Assembly: GCA_015179045.1 (NCBI GenBank)
Contig: WHUZ01000070.1
Location: 124,001 to 188,000, forward strand
Reading direction: 5' to 3'
DNA length: 64,000 nucleotides
Source of the DNA: Kalaharituber pfeilii
Lineage: Eukaryota; Ascomycota; Pezizomycetes; Pezizales; Pezizaceae
Every line of letters begins with the position of its first letter. Position 1 is the first letter of the stretch. A model generated the notes under the pieces. The model worked only from the letters and a program-made list of their open reading frames with translations. It was not told where the DNA came from and did not search any database. Positions 41,452 to 52,665 of this stretch are shown here, one piece after another. The translations under genes were made by a program, and so were the position numbers.

Positions 41452-42065
41452 TTGGGAAAGCATAGGGCCCACACTTCTACTCTCCTTCGTTCTCCTTCTA
41501 TAAATGTGTGTATCGATTCTAGGTTTGCGAGCCCCTCCACTAAGTGTCGCCTCGTGCTCCACGGGGCGGCGAATCTTTTGGGTAACCTAGTACTGCCACT
41601 TCTCCATGTCCTAGACTTTTGTGTCATGTGAGGCTCCCTTCGCGTAGTGTTGACACGCCTAGCAGCCCCATGTGCCGATGCTGTGAGCTGCACCGGTGCA
41701 TATCTGACATTTCTTATCTGGGATTAGGTGGGTTAGTCGTACCGCTACATTACATGCGGCTTTGCGGAGTTGTAGGCGTTTTCTGTGGTGTTTTTGAAAC
41801 TTCAATTCCCAGTCCACGGTTAGTCCCACTAGTCTTTACTGCGGTCCCTTTACCCCCACTATCAGGGTTTCGGACTTGTGGAGGTCGATTTTGAAATCGT
41901 AGGCTGCCGCCTCGGAGGTAAGGGCTATTTGGTGGGCCTTGATTGCTTGCTGGAGTTTTGGGAGTGACGAGTGTGATATCACGCTATAGAAGTCGTCCAC
42001 ATAGGACCGGGTGAAATTCCTTTGTTCTGTCTGCTCAGCCACTGGTGCTATGCCTAGTAGGAATA

Positions 42066-42520
42066 GGACGGGTGATATTTTTTAATCACATGACCCCGCA
42101 TGCAGCTATTCGCCATGGTAGGGCCCCTGGGTCTAAACCCTCAAAGCCCGGAGGCACCTCGCCATAGCCCATAGGGCGGCACGCGAGTATTGATATTAAA
42201 AAAAAAAAAAAAAAACAGCCCGGAGGCAGGATTATCTAACTACCCTTCCACCGCCTCCTCTACAAAAGAAAATCTCACCCCCTCTCCGCCACGCCTCCCC
42301 GTGGCACTGAAAATAGCTACATCAAGCCTCCGCCGCCACCTTCGAACAAACGAAATAACGCCCCGTCCCCTTCTCATGTTCTCAGCGCCCTAAAAAATTA
42401 CTCCAGCACGTCGACTTCCTCCCCGTTCTCCTGCTGTTCCACCCACTTCCTTCTGTCTATATCCAGCCACTCCCCCCAGCCTTCTGGATATATCACCTCT
42501 TCACACCTGAATGCCAGGTG
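42066..42520 (-). mobile_element. 5'-truncated LINE 3' end with S2 tail
   Basis: Same structure as 19710-20138: S2 core at its 3' side (42082-42130 on the + strand), long 3' UTR, and an ORF end reading HLAFRCEEV..YPEGWG..QQENGEEVDV. It is interrupted by an S1 copy (42157-42215) and cut at its 5' side by the hAT element at 42521. Its tail is a short ATTTTTTAA rather than a long run. Confidence 0.75.
42157..42215 (+). mobile_element. S1 ultra-short retroposon
   Basis: 59 bp with a perfect 12-bp TSD AGCCCGGAGGCA (42145-42156 and 42216-42227), starting CCTCGCC. Inserted into the 3' UTR of an S2-tailed LINE, on the opposite strand. Confidence 0.92.
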
Positions 42521-43324
42521 TAGTGAGCGGCACGAGCCGAGCTGGCACGAGCTTAAGACAGCCAAAATCACGCTAGTGTTTCTCTTGACAGCTCGCTAAA
42601 ATGATCAGCCAGCGCAGGGTTTCATAAACTGTAAATACCTAATATGCATATGGTAATAAATTAGAGACTTGGAGCTCATTCCGACCTGCCAACAACTTCT
42701 ATAAATATCAAAAGTGGTTCATTTACGTAGACCTATATCAAGTCTTCTACGTTTAATACTCTCTCAAGGTCTCTAGAAGGTAAGTTGTACACTTTAAGAG
42801 TATATATATAGGGCTCTCTATTCTCTCTATCCTCTTAAAATTCTTTTCTCTTTACTACTACCCACTATCAAGACTTCGAGACTCATACTACGCTTCGAGA
42901 CCCTTAATCCTCATACTACACTTCAAGATTCTTGTTCCTTATACTACATTAGCAATTTATCAATATGACAACCAATTCTACATCAATTTGTGATGCCTTT
43001 CTTGCCAGCCTAGCTGGCCGATATTCTTCAGTTAAAGATCAGCATACTGTTTTGAACTCTCATCATCATAGTTACCTGTATGAAAGATGTATGATTTTGT
43101 AGCGAAAAGTATCAGATACTGAGCACGAGATTTTGTGTATGCATTATTCCAAGACTTGGCAGGTTAAGAGCTACACAACAACTACATCTATGTTACTTTA
43201 CCATTTTCGAAAGTCACATGCATCACTTCCACTTTCTACAACTGAGGAAAATACTCACCTTTCAGAACTAGCGGTATCAACTAGCAACGCCACAGAATCA
43301 AAGCAATGAACACTATTTGACATA

Positions 43325-43579
43325 ATGGTTCCACCAAAGCGAGCTAAATCAGATGACTTTTCCGAAACACAGTACCGTGAACTTCTCTGCCGCTTTCTTA
43401 TCTCAACAAATTCACCAATCAAAGTGGCAGAAAAGGTATCATTTTTAGAGCTCCTCCAATATTACAACTCGAAAGTTCAAAAAATCTCAGCTCGGACTAT
43501 ACATAGAGATATTCTGAAACTCTATAACAAAACTCGTGAAGGTGTTATTCCCGAAACAGAATGGAAGGTGAGACTATGA
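43325..43579 (+). pseudogene. hAT transposase N-terminal fragment
   Basis: 84 codons (MVPPKRAKSDDF..REGVIPETEWKVRL). The pattern RELLCRFLISTN..PIKVAE..FLELLQYYNSKV..ARTIHRDILKLY is the helical segment after the BED finger in fungal hAT transposases. It ends before the catalytic domain. Confidence 0.65.
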
Positions 43580-43691
43580 GCGCTATCATGTGCTTGAAGT
43601 CCTGGTTCAATGTTGATGAACTGAAGGAAGGAGTGGAGGAACTTGCAGCAGGAATAAATGTAGAAGAAATACTGAATTAGCGGATAGCGGC

Positions 43692-43877
43692 GAGGAGGAT
43701 GAAGCTGTAGAATAGTTTAGATTAGTTATCAATTATATCATGTAATCAAGGCTCGCTGGCTCGAGCTCACCCTCCGAGCTCGTCAAATAGAAGGTGGGCT
43801 CGAGCCAGCGAGCCTTGATTACATGATATAATTGATAACTAATCTAAACTATTCTACAGCTTCATCCTCCTCGCCAC
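43692..43877. repeat. Long inverted repeat (foldback) at the hAT 3' end
   Basis: About 80 bp around 43692-43770 is repeated in inverse at 43793-43877 with a spacer of roughly 22 bp (shared phrases: ggaggatgaagctgtagaat, ttacatgatataattgat, gctcgctggctcgagc). It probably formed by an aberrant transposition or replication event. Confidence 0.8.
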
Positions 43878-44026
43878 TATCTACTAAATTCAGTATTTCT
43901 TCTACATTTATTCCTGCTGCAAGTTTATGAAACCCTGCGCTGGCTGAGCATTTTAGCGAGCTGTCAAGAGAAACACTAGCGTGATATTGGCTGTCTTAAG
44001 CTCGAGCTGGCTCGGCTCGTGCCGCT

Positions 44027-44077
44027 CCTCGCCATAGCCCATAGGGCGGCACGCGAGTAATGATATAAAAAAAAAAA
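44027..44077 (+). mobile_element. S1 ultra-short retroposon without evident TSD
   Basis: CCTCGCC..GCGAGTAATGATATAAAA placed at the hAT end: GCCGCTC before, CTACGCTG after. The expected hAT end CTCACTA would be rejoined if the insertion were removed, so a very short or absent TSD is possible. Confidence 0.65.
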
Positions 44078-44089
44078 CTACGCTGGGGG

Positions 44090-45480
44090 CCTGGTCCGGG
44101 TCTGGGGAAGGGTGTGGTCTAGGGTACGGTGCTGGAGGTGAGATGTGACCAGTCCAAATGTGATCGAAGGTTCTTATTGGATCGATGTCCGAGGTGCTTT
44201 GGTCTAGTCCTGTGTGTTTGGGCGTTCTGGGATATTAAGATCGGGTGAATCTTCTTAGTCCACGTAGTGGTATTTGGAGGTGTGGGTCGCCGTCGATGGG
44301 GTCTCGCGGCCCCCCCGTGGGTTGTCAATGTGTTGATTTCGGTGGATAGAAGGGGGACGGTTTGCTGTGGGAGATTCTGGTCTGCGCGGGTTATGGGATG
44401 TCTAGAGTCTATTTCTTGGGGGAAGGTGTTTCTTTCGGTGTTTTTGGTGTCTTTCTTGGAGTCCTCGCGACCGTCGGGCCGAGGGGCGTCGTTGATAGTT
44501 GTCCGTTTGTCGCTGCGATGTCTGGTGGTCGAGATATGGTCCCGGTCACGTGACGCTACACGTTGCCCGAGGAGGTTGTGAAAGGGATGAGTGCTGTCCT
44601 TGTCTTCTTCGGTCGATGTCCTACTTGGTGTGTGTGCTATGTCGAAAAGTGATATGTGATGGATGTGGAGTGGTCCGCGAGTGATCTGTCTACCTTATTG
44701 GGCCGATGGCCTGGACGTCCTGTTCGTCAGAGTTATGGGGATCGTAGCGGTTTCTGTGGTCCACGTTGTTGGTGCTATTCTGGTGGTGTGGTAGGCCGCC
44801 GACGGGGTCTCAGGGTGTCCCCGCTGTCGAATCTTCTCTTGGGCATATGCGATGAGCTCGTTGACTTCCTGGCCAAACTCTCCAAACTTGATCTGGTTTT
44901 CTAATAGTAGTTGCGCACGCTGTTTAGGTGTTTGGGCTTTGGCAAGCATTTGATCTATATACTTCCTGGGCTCAATTGAGACAACATCGATTTGGACAAC
45001 AGCCTGAGAGGAGGGTGACATTTTGCAGTGTGATGGTTCTGATGGTTCTGATGGTTCTGACGGTTCTGATGCTAACTGTGCGAGTTGGGGGCGAATTGAG
45101 GAGGTTGTGGGAGTTTTGAAAGGCGTTCCAAGGAGCTGATAGTTGTTTCTTTGGGGGAAACAGTCTATATGGTCGTTTCCTGTGGATATTTGGAGGTCCC
45201 CGCGACCCTCGGGCCGAGGGGCGTCGTTTGTCGTTGTCCGTTTATCGCTGGCTGATCTGTGGGTCGAGATACGGCCTCATTCACGTGATGTCAGACGTGG
45301 CCCGAGGAGGTTGATGAGGTGTGATGCCGCCCTATGGGCTATGGCGAAAACCTTGTATTTTGCACAGTGGTCGTCGAGAGGTTGCACTCGCTTAATTCCA
45401 AACTACTGTTGAATTAACCCTGGCGACATCGATAGCACTTGTCTGCGGAGAGGGGAAGGTGACGTCATGTAGATAGAAAT
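44090..45480. other. Retroelement-like coding remnants, unassigned
   Basis: Strong strand asymmetry (G/T-rich +). Minus strand 45021-44695 encodes a 108-codon ORF (MSPSSQAVVQIDVVSIEPRKYIDQMLAKAQT..) with a helical stretch and a Thr-rich tail, and 44328-44119 a Pro/His/Arg-rich ORF. They resemble the start of a retroelement ORF1/gag but match none of the ORF1 copies here. The phrase GGCCGAGGGGCGTCGTT recurs at 44478 and 45212, suggesting two related segments. Confidence 0.35.
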
Positions 45481-45486
45481 TTTCGT

Positions 45487-45583
45487 TTAGCCTGTCTCCG
45501 GGCTATGAGGGCTTGCCCAGGGACCCTGCCAGGGCTTAGCGCTGCAAGCGGGGTAACGTAATTTTTTAAAAAAAAAGAAGAAG
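45487..45583 (+). mobile_element. Longer S2 retroposon
   Basis: Carries the upstream S2 stem (GGGC TT GCCC) as well as the core (CCCTGCCAGGG..GCGGGGTAACGTAA). The tail is T6 followed by A9. No TSD seen. Related to the 3' end of the element at 17759-17841. Confidence 0.7.
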
Positions 45584-45639
45584 CGGTCCTCCAGAGCCTT
45601 CCATCCCTCATGGGCGATACTCGCTCCAGAGATAAGTTA

Positions 45640-46000
45640 AGTCTCCATTCCAAATCAATGAAACCAGTGCAGCTTTGGCAAGCTTATTCTTCCGCAACCA
45701 CGCTGCTTTCTTATCGTCTTTCGTGAGCTCTTTGGACTCACCAGTACAGGTAGTCAAGGTAAACCGGGACGTCATCCCTCCATGACTGAAAGTTGGACTG
45801 ACCTTTCAGCCGTTGAATGTGTTCGAACCGCAGGGTCGAGGAACGTGAGGTTGAGGAGTTGGACATGTTGAATGCTTGTCGGAGAAGTCGCTCTGTAGTT
45901 GGTCAGCGTAGTCAGGCGCTGAAGGCTCATAACCGGTGTTGGAGAAAGCTTTCTCCAACGTGATTATCTCAGATGCTTTCTTGCGGAGCTGTGCGGCCAC
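45640..46000 (-). pseudogene. Copia-like gag fragment
   Basis: The minus strand in broken frames reads AAQLRKKASEI, then FEHIQRLKGQSNFQSWRDDV and DDKKAAWLRKNKLAKAAL, resembling the start of Copia gag (a tract that ends with a W..W motif). Several stops. A similar AQLRKK piece lies at 34.9 kb. Confidence 0.4.
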
Positions 46001-46622
46001 TCATTCCTGTTGCCATTCGATTCTGCCGTCTTTTCTCTATAGTTACTGGGATTTGAACCGAGTTGCCCACCCCCTCTTGTCCAAGATGCAGAACTGGCCC
46101 TCTTCTATGAACATCCCCTCAAACTAGCACCTCTACCAATGCCTCGTAGGAATCCCTGCCATTCCTACCACCATCCCAATAACACCCCCGAATATTTACC
46201 CCGTTTGCTGCGGGTGGACAGTGTCGTCGGCGAAGTTGATAATGAACGCTCGGAACTGCGAAAGAGTTGGATCAATGGTATTATGCATTGTAATAATCTG
46301 TACCAATCCCTGTAAAGCAGAAACATTGTCCCCATGGTTGCAATTACTTTGTTAAGTGATTAGATAGATGAGTAAAGTTGCAAGGTCCAACAATCGATTG
46401 CCCACAAATGATCCTTCCTCTTGCTACATGCGGATACCGAGTGTGGTTTGCAGCGAAGACGAGGGCGATGAGTGTGAGAGTATGGATTGCGGAAATGCCA
46501 GGTGGTTCGAGATTGCGGTGTAGTGCGAGGTCCGAGTAGTAGTTCGAGGTATAGGGTGAGAGAAAGGTGCGAAGGCGAGAAGAGCGTGAGCATGAGCGAG
46601 GGCCAGGATAAAGAAGAAGGAT

Positions 46623-47490
46623 GTGCGAAGGAATGCGCGGACAGCGAAGTGTGCCGACAGTAAAGAATTTGAGAGAATTACAAAGGCTAGTTGCATTACC
46701 ATTGAGGAAGATGAATCCGAGGTGGTGGAAATTATCATAGCAAACCGGTCGTATATGTCGCGAGAAGAGGCCAAAGTTGGAGAAAAGCGAAGTCGACGAA
46801 TGGACCGGTAGAGTTAGGAAACGGCAAAGAAGTGGTTCCAAAATCTAAGTATTACAACGTCCTTCCAATACCAGCAACAAGGCTAAAGATAAAGATACTG
46901 TAATGCAAGCAGCTGGACCGAGCAAAGATGATATAGAAAAAAAAAAAAAGGACCGAGCAAAGAGACAACTAAACAGCCAACACAAGAAAAGCTCCGGACA
47001 ACCCTTCGAGAATCGGCTAACCTCACTGAATTGAGTAATAAGGTTCTGGACTCACTCATTTCTGGCATGATGGTAAGACAAGTGCTATCGAAGTCGCCAG
47101 GGTTAATTCAGCAGTAGTTTGGAATTAAGCGAATACCACCTCTCAATTGGGAAAGGGGGATAGGAGCCGAGATTAAACCCATTCAGTGGAGGGATGCCTT
47201 TCGAAAGCTATATGCTTGTGTTTCACCGAAGTGCAAAGGAAAATAGAAGAGCAGCCATATGAGATGTTAATAAATTCGGAAACAAAACTGTGCTTAATGT
47301 CCAATGCAGTGACAACTAAGGATGCAAGTTTACCCCCATCTGCTGATGAGTGCAGCGGAGAGTTCGCTGGATACCCACTCATTTCATCGTTGGACCTGTT
47401 CCCTGGATACGATCAATGCACGCTGGCTTCGGAATTGAGTTAAATGGCCACTTTCATGACGCCCTTTAGTCTCTTATGATGACGCTACCG
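46623..47490 (+). pseudogene. Gypsy-type retrotransposon pol fragment
   Basis: In broken frames the + strand shows LRTTLRESANLTELSNKVLDSLISGMMV (the pre-protease region common in fungal Gypsy polyproteins), then FAGYPLISSLDLFPGYDQCTLASE (RT segment) near 47360-47430, followed by MATFMTPF in the next frame. Many stops. A minimal retroposon insertion (46929-46949) lies inside. Long decayed. Confidence 0.6.
46929..46949 (+). mobile_element. Minimal insertion: 8 nt of the S1 3' end plus A tail
   Basis: Only TGATATAG and 13 A's lie between two perfect 14-bp copies of GGACCGAGCAAAGA (46915-46928 and 46950-46963). TGATATA is the 3'-most unique S1 sequence, so this is the shortest recognisable product of the same machinery. 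Confidence 0.85.
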
Positions 47491-47499
47491 CAAAGGTGC

Positions 47500-49300
47500 A
47501 CCACGGCGTTCAGCTATCCGACAGGGTGATTCACAAAGTCCTGAAAGATCAGATCGTGGCAGGCAGGGCGAATACTTGAATCAATGGGATCGTTGCAAGG
47601 ACCGAATTAAGAAGTTCCACGTAGGGGGGGATAAGGTCGATGATAACTCCGAAGCATCGGCTGCAGGGGGAGGAGGGGGGGTGTACGTCGATGTTGAGAT
47701 GTTGAGACGTTGAGGCTAGTTGGTCGGTAGGTATGGATCTCTTTGGAATTGAACTGTTTGCTTATACGCTTGATTTCGTTTGTTTGTAAATTTGTTTTCC
47801 TTGCCTCGCTTGCCTGATAATTTGCTTTCTATCTTTATGGCGTGATACGACCACTATTTTCAAGAGGGGTAGGAAAACGATATTAAAAACAACAGATTTG
47901 CCTCATTTCCTTGTACTTTCGCACCTCGGTTAATCCCTTCGTGCTTTTGTCAATTTCTTGGGTTTTCGGAAGTCATTGTGGGGAGGGGTAATCTTAACTG
48001 GTCGGTTTTGACGTCATTGAGTGAAGTAGCGACGAGGTCTTTGTGTTCTTCCTGAATTTGCTGATTCTGTCGATTTCGCTTCCTTGCTCATTATCACCTT
48101 TTTTTTTTTTTTTCTGATGTATCGCCATGATGCCTAGGGTTTCGCTGTGATTCGCCATGTCTTTGGTTGCTAAAGTTGAGGCCGAAGTTGAGGTTGAGGT
48201 TGGGAGGGAAAGATCGCAATAGGGCCGCTCTATGACGACAGGGTGTGGAGAAGGCTGACTCATGCAAAGGGCAAGCTTGGCGCGGAAAGCACGTGAGGAG
48301 TTTCATCTTATATCAGTGTTGGGGAATTATCGTTGTGCAGCTCTGACTAGTCTGGTTAGCTCTGACATGCCTGCATCGTTTCATCGATGTACTTGAGATC
48401 TACAAATTTACTCCACCATGACAGCTCACCGACATATGCGTTGAAGGACGATTATGGTCTGTCGTCAGGTCATGAGAAAGCAGGTTTGCACATATTTTTT
48501 TTCAGGTTTTTATCCAAACCGAGCATTTTTCGTTTTACTGAAAGTTGTCTATATGTCGCTTTTTGTTCTGTATCTATCGCAGTACAATAAGTGACGTGCC
48601 CAACTCAATAAGTGCGAGTACATACGTATATAGACGTTCTGTACTGTAGCTCATGTACAATTGACAATCTCTTCTCTTGTTTTCGCACCCGCACTTTCGC
48701 ATGTGGTCGTATCGTCTTTCCGTCAGTTCTCAGCATCGAAAGGCACTATCTTACCACGAACGCGAGAGAATAACCGCTAGTATACATAATAAAAAATAAA
48801 TTGTCGCTTACAGATGGCATCTGGCAAATTCGAAGCAGCTTGTGACGGAACTGTATACATGTTGCATCAAACTAACGGAGGGGCTCTCACGCTTGACGAA
48901 TATCGCTGGAGCGAAAAATAGGCAGCTTCAGTGGGAAGAATTAAGAGGATAGATTAGAGCGGATGCTGAATTTAGTGATAGTGGAGTAGCTCAAAGTTGA
49001 ATGATGGGGTAAATACAACTGTTGATTTGCATCGGAGCTGGAGACACAGGAGTTATAGCAGATACGAGAAGCGGAGGTAGTATCACAAATCTGACTGAAA
49101 AAAGTACTTGTATTTCTGCTCTAAGCATCGTGAATGAATAAGGCCTGATTGATCGATTTGGATGGTCTGGCGCTGATGACTATCGCAACACCTGCCTGCC
49201 AATGTTTCGCGGTCACTGGGACAACAAAATAATGACAAGATAAAAAAGTAATAAAATAAAACACATCAAAAAAACAAAAGAGAAGGGGAAAAAAAGGGGA
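47500..49300. other. Intergenic stretch
   Basis: No gene supported. A T-run near 48100 is part of unremarkable sequence. Purine-rich A/G tract at 49255-49305 just before the deaminase stop. Confidence 0.4.
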
Positions 49301-49311
49301 AAAAAAAGCAC

Positions 49312-50925
49312 CTAGTCACCGTCACCTAATTTCCGCCGCTTCCGCCTGTATTGGTTGAGCTCCCTACGGTTTGGTGGCGTTAAGTGGGCCAAATCGCTCC
49401 TCTTGCGATTCCTGATCAAATGAATGATTGAATCCAGTCCAAGCTTGACACGTTTCTCCACGCGCTCTATACAATCCTGGGGGGCACCAAATGGTGCCCC
49501 CCAAGTTGACGGTACTTTCCTATGGCACCCAGAGGTTAAAAAAACGGAGCCGTTATGGTGCTCGGATTCAAAAGAATTGAGAGCTGACAGGAATTCATGG
49601 CAGAGGAGACAGGACTGTTTCGAGACCCCGATTTTGACAAAACGAGTGTTTGGAGAGTGTCTGCGCTGGAGTAGATATCGAATGTGGATGGCTACACTGC
49701 ATTCACAGTGGATGGATTCCCTGAGTACAGATATAGAGGTATATGAAGGCACCGTTTCTGGCAATCCATTAAATGTGGGGAATTGAGCCTGCAGCGCTGA
49801 ACGGGTGATTGGAGCCCGGTCGCCTGGCTCCTGCGAGTTGTTCTGCATGTATAGGTTCAGAATCGTGAGATAGTCTGTTGGCACTCTCACACGAGCTGGC
49901 GGAGGAATATGTGGCACCTTTGGATGCAGCATTAGCAAATTGTTGATGCTAAATGGTTAGAGAGATACTACTTCTTCCATTGTGAAGGCCTTTCGCCGGT
50001 CATGCCCAATAGATGTGTTCTGAGCTCCCCACAATGTAATCAGAGCGACACTTGTAAAGTAATCTCCAAATTTGCTCGTACGCCGTTGCAGGGTCTGGTC
50101 CATACATCGCGCCCCTACTCCATAGCAGAGTGCATCGCCCTTAGAAAACTCATCAGAAAATAGCCCGGTTACTCCGTTAAACAGATGCACTATACTGTAA
50201 GCTATAGCGTTATTATGCTTGGTACGTACAATGTTTGATGCAATGTAGCAAATATCGAACAATTTCTCAGGGTCGTTCGCCATTGTACAAGGATCCAACT
50301 TTAATATTGTCTGGAGGAAGTTACAAACATGATCAGGAAATGACTTCGGCCCTTGTATTTCACTCAAGGAATCGTCGAGAAACTTTGCTGCTTCAGCTGA
50401 ATACTTGAACGTTTCAGCAACTTTCACAAGGAGTTCGTTGGCATCTAGCCCATCCCACCCGTTGGCACTTAAATGTTTCTGCAGCTTTTGCAATCTTTGC
50501 TGCATCTTTCCTTTGCAGAAAGGCAAAACAAGTTGGAATAATCTATATGCCTTTTCTGCATTTGTATTATCCGGGTTCTGGATGAAAGATACCATTGCTT
50601 CAATATGCTTTTTCTCTGCATTGGTGCATGGAGCATTCTTTGCATAGTATAGAGCAGGGATTTTATTGTCACCAATGACGATGCCAACTGCAGCAACATC
50701 AGATTTTGGGCGGGCAACAAGTAGCAGTGAGATGGCATCTAGAAGAGGAAGATGCTTTTCAACATCTTCTGGAACAGGTGTTGACCCAAGGGATCTGTTG
50801 AGAGCCTTCTGGTTGTGGGAGTTAAGGTCTTGGATTGATTTGATAGCTGCAAGGGCATGGAGATTGCAGGCGAAAGGAGACTCCTGATAGACTCCTTCTG
50901 GAGTGATAAAAGCATTCTCAGTCAT
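49312..50925 (-). CDS. OTT_1508-like deaminase with one in-frame stop
   Basis: The reading frame runs from ATG 50925 to the stop at 49312 (about 537 codons) with a single internal TAA at about 49957-49959 (MEEVVSL, stop, PFSINN). The N-terminal 320 residues are helix-rich. The C-terminal part has a deaminase zinc signature: HCECSVAIHIRYLL (H-x-E) and SKQSCLLCHEFL (C-x2-C), the arrangement of the fungal OTT_1508-like family, whose substrates are unknown. CAA to TAA would give the stop. An alternative is a 54-bp intron with a poor donor (GTAGTA) that would remove it. Both halves are otherwise open, so loss is recent or the stop is spliced out. No neighbour clarifies its role. Confidence 0.72.
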
Positions 50926-51516
50926 TGTAACCAAGGGTCCGAGTGAACTAAAGGATTGAACAAAAGGCCGGATTGTGGTAGCTTAGATGCTCTCAATATC
51001 GAGACGCGACTGACGGTAGGGGACGGTAGGGGGGTGATGAGGAGATATCGCAATTAAGAGAACGGAATGTTGACAGTAATAGTAGATCTTATGAGAAGGG
51101 GAATGGAAATTCCGATGGTATGGAAGGACGACGAGAAGTGGTCCAACCAGGGTGACGAGGGAGCAGAAGTGGAGTGGAAATGGGGAGCGAAGGTCAGGAA
51201 CAGTGGTGTGCAGGAAGACTTGGCAAGCCAAGGAAGGTCTTGGCATTGACTGTATTAGGGGAGGCAAGCACGGATATCATACGTAAGTTGGCTACTGTAC
51301 TCCGAACTAACCGATAGCTTGGCAAAGAGCTTTGCATTTGGCCTTAAGTAATTATAATGGAGGAAATAACAAAGACATCATGGAAAGGCACCGCAATAGA
51401 AGTGAGACCCCGGTCTGATCCCGAGCTTGTGTAGAGGATAGGATGGGTGGTAGTGCTCCAGTTCCACACGATAACGCAATGTTCAAATTTTGCTGCGCAT
51501 ACATCTAAGTTTTAGC

Positions 51517-51647
51517 TTTTTTTTTTTTTTTTTTTTTTTATATCAAAACTCGCTTGCCGCCTGTAAGGCCATGGCGAGGTATTATGTTAAATACATAGGC
51601 CATACTAGTATCATAATGTTCACTGAACAGAAAGGAAAGAAAACCTA
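51517..51647 (-). mobile_element. S1 retroposon with short LINE 3' part
   Basis: 131 bp with a 10-bp TSD AAGTTTTAGC (51507-51516 and 51648-51657). Core stem GCCT/AGGC. About 70 bp of 3' UTR-like sequence follows the core. Confidence 0.85.
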
Positions 51648-52201
51648 AAGTTTTAGCATTTGCATGCTGCCCCCAAGAAGCCCTCAATTGACATATCATG
51701 GTAAAATGCATTGATTGAGTATTTTTCATGGGAAGAGAAGCTAAGCTTATTAAATAGTGTAATTCTGGTAGAAAGCACGATACAGGTATTCACTTGAAGT
51801 TTGGTGGTCGGCTGTAGAATCACTGCCATTATTACCACAGATGCCTGCTTTGCGGTCTAGCATTAGGTGCAATGACGCTACAAATCGCAGCTTTCAGGAT
51901 TTGAAATCGAGCAACTGGTCACAGAGATATTTTGACCACTTAAAGCTCGGCACTCGGAGTGCTTAGAAAATGGGCTTCCAGCCATTTCAAAACCTCTCGG
52001 GACAGGCACTTTCTGCCTGTACGCACACTGGCCGCTTTTCTCACTTATGATCGCCTGGTCTCAGCCTGGGCCTCAGCTTGAGTCCGAGCTGGCCATGGAA
52101 TTCCCCCAAGATGCCGGTAGCCTCCGCTTGGCTGAGAGTGCTTTCACTTGATCTGCCGGTAGCTTCCGCTTGATCTGAGAGTACGTCCTGCTTGGTCTGA
52201 G

Positions 52202-52353
52202 GCGTCACCCGTATCATGGAGGAGTCCGCGGGCACCACATGTATTTAGGTTGCAAGGTTGTTAGTTGTCTTTTTATTTCTTTCCTTAATAAAGACCCTCG
52301 CCATAGCCCATCGGGCGGCCTGCGAGTATTGATATAAAAAAAAAAAAAAAAAA
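52202..52353 (+). mobile_element. S1-tailed LINE end in the MULE left TIR
   Basis: 152 bp with a perfect 13-bp TSD TGCTTGGTCTGAG (52189-52201 and 52354-52366). Contains about 95 bp of 3' UTR before the S1 core and A tail. Inner stem GCCC/GGGC with ATC loop. Confidence 0.9.
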
Positions 52354-52665
52354 TGCTTGGTCTGAGAGTTCAACGTCCCGCTTGGTCTGAGAGTTCAACG
52401 TCCCGCTTGGTCCGAGAGTACAACGTCCCGCTCGGTCTGAGGGTAGGTTCAGCTTGATCTAAGCTTATCCTGAAGGCATTCTTATGACTGGCCTAATATA
52501 GTAAATATTGCAACTGTAGTGGCTATAAATGGACATGTTGCTGTCGGCAATCAAGTAGATATCATTCAGCACTTTCACTGATAAACACGCTCCGAATTCA
52601 TTACCTGCTATCTGCTACCTATACCAAGTCCTTTTCCGCTATTCTATATATATCCAGTGTATAAT

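Larger units (their letters stand above)
39571..42061 (-). mobile_element. Tad1-like LINE (RT and RNase H) with S1 tail, 5'-truncated and interrupted
   Basis: Minus strand, from 42061: SPVLFLLGIAPV and TRSYVDDFYSV (RT catalytic YVDD, near 42000), RT thumb-like sequence to about 41465, RNase H start GSGTYGNGHPTS..TVNDAELIAMGEAL (41113-40985), RNase H end WVKSHKGVKGNTEADRAAKIG (40210-40130), then a C terminus near 39770 with EEILE and the S1 core and A tail at 39571. It is interrupted by insertions at 41393-41451, 41126-41192 and 40262-40887 (itself holding a hAT element). Frameshifts and stops are present, so it is dead. RNase H downstream of RT fits the Tad1 clade. Confidence 0.82.
42521..44027 (+). 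mobile_element. hAT transposon, internally deleted
   Basis: The left end TAGTGAGCGGCACGAGC is intact; the right end, GCTCGTGCCGCTC (44014-44026), lacks its last bases where an S1 copy begins. Inside are a BED-like N-terminal region (42965 on, stop-interrupted), a helix-rich piece at 43325-43579 (AKSDDFSETQYRELLCRFLISTN) typical of hAT transposases, and an inverted duplication of the 3' end (43692-43877). The catalytic and dimerisation domains are missing. Confidence 0.75.

Noticed and set aside
46344..46841. 165-codon minus-strand ORF
   Set aside because: Low-complexity Ser/Leu-rich sequence overlapping a broken Gypsy pol region on the other strand; no family features.
49904..49957. Intron removing the stop in the deaminase gene
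   Set aside because: Length 54 and frame fit, but the donor GTAGTA and acceptor AAAG are weak; kept only as an alternative to a nonsense mutation.
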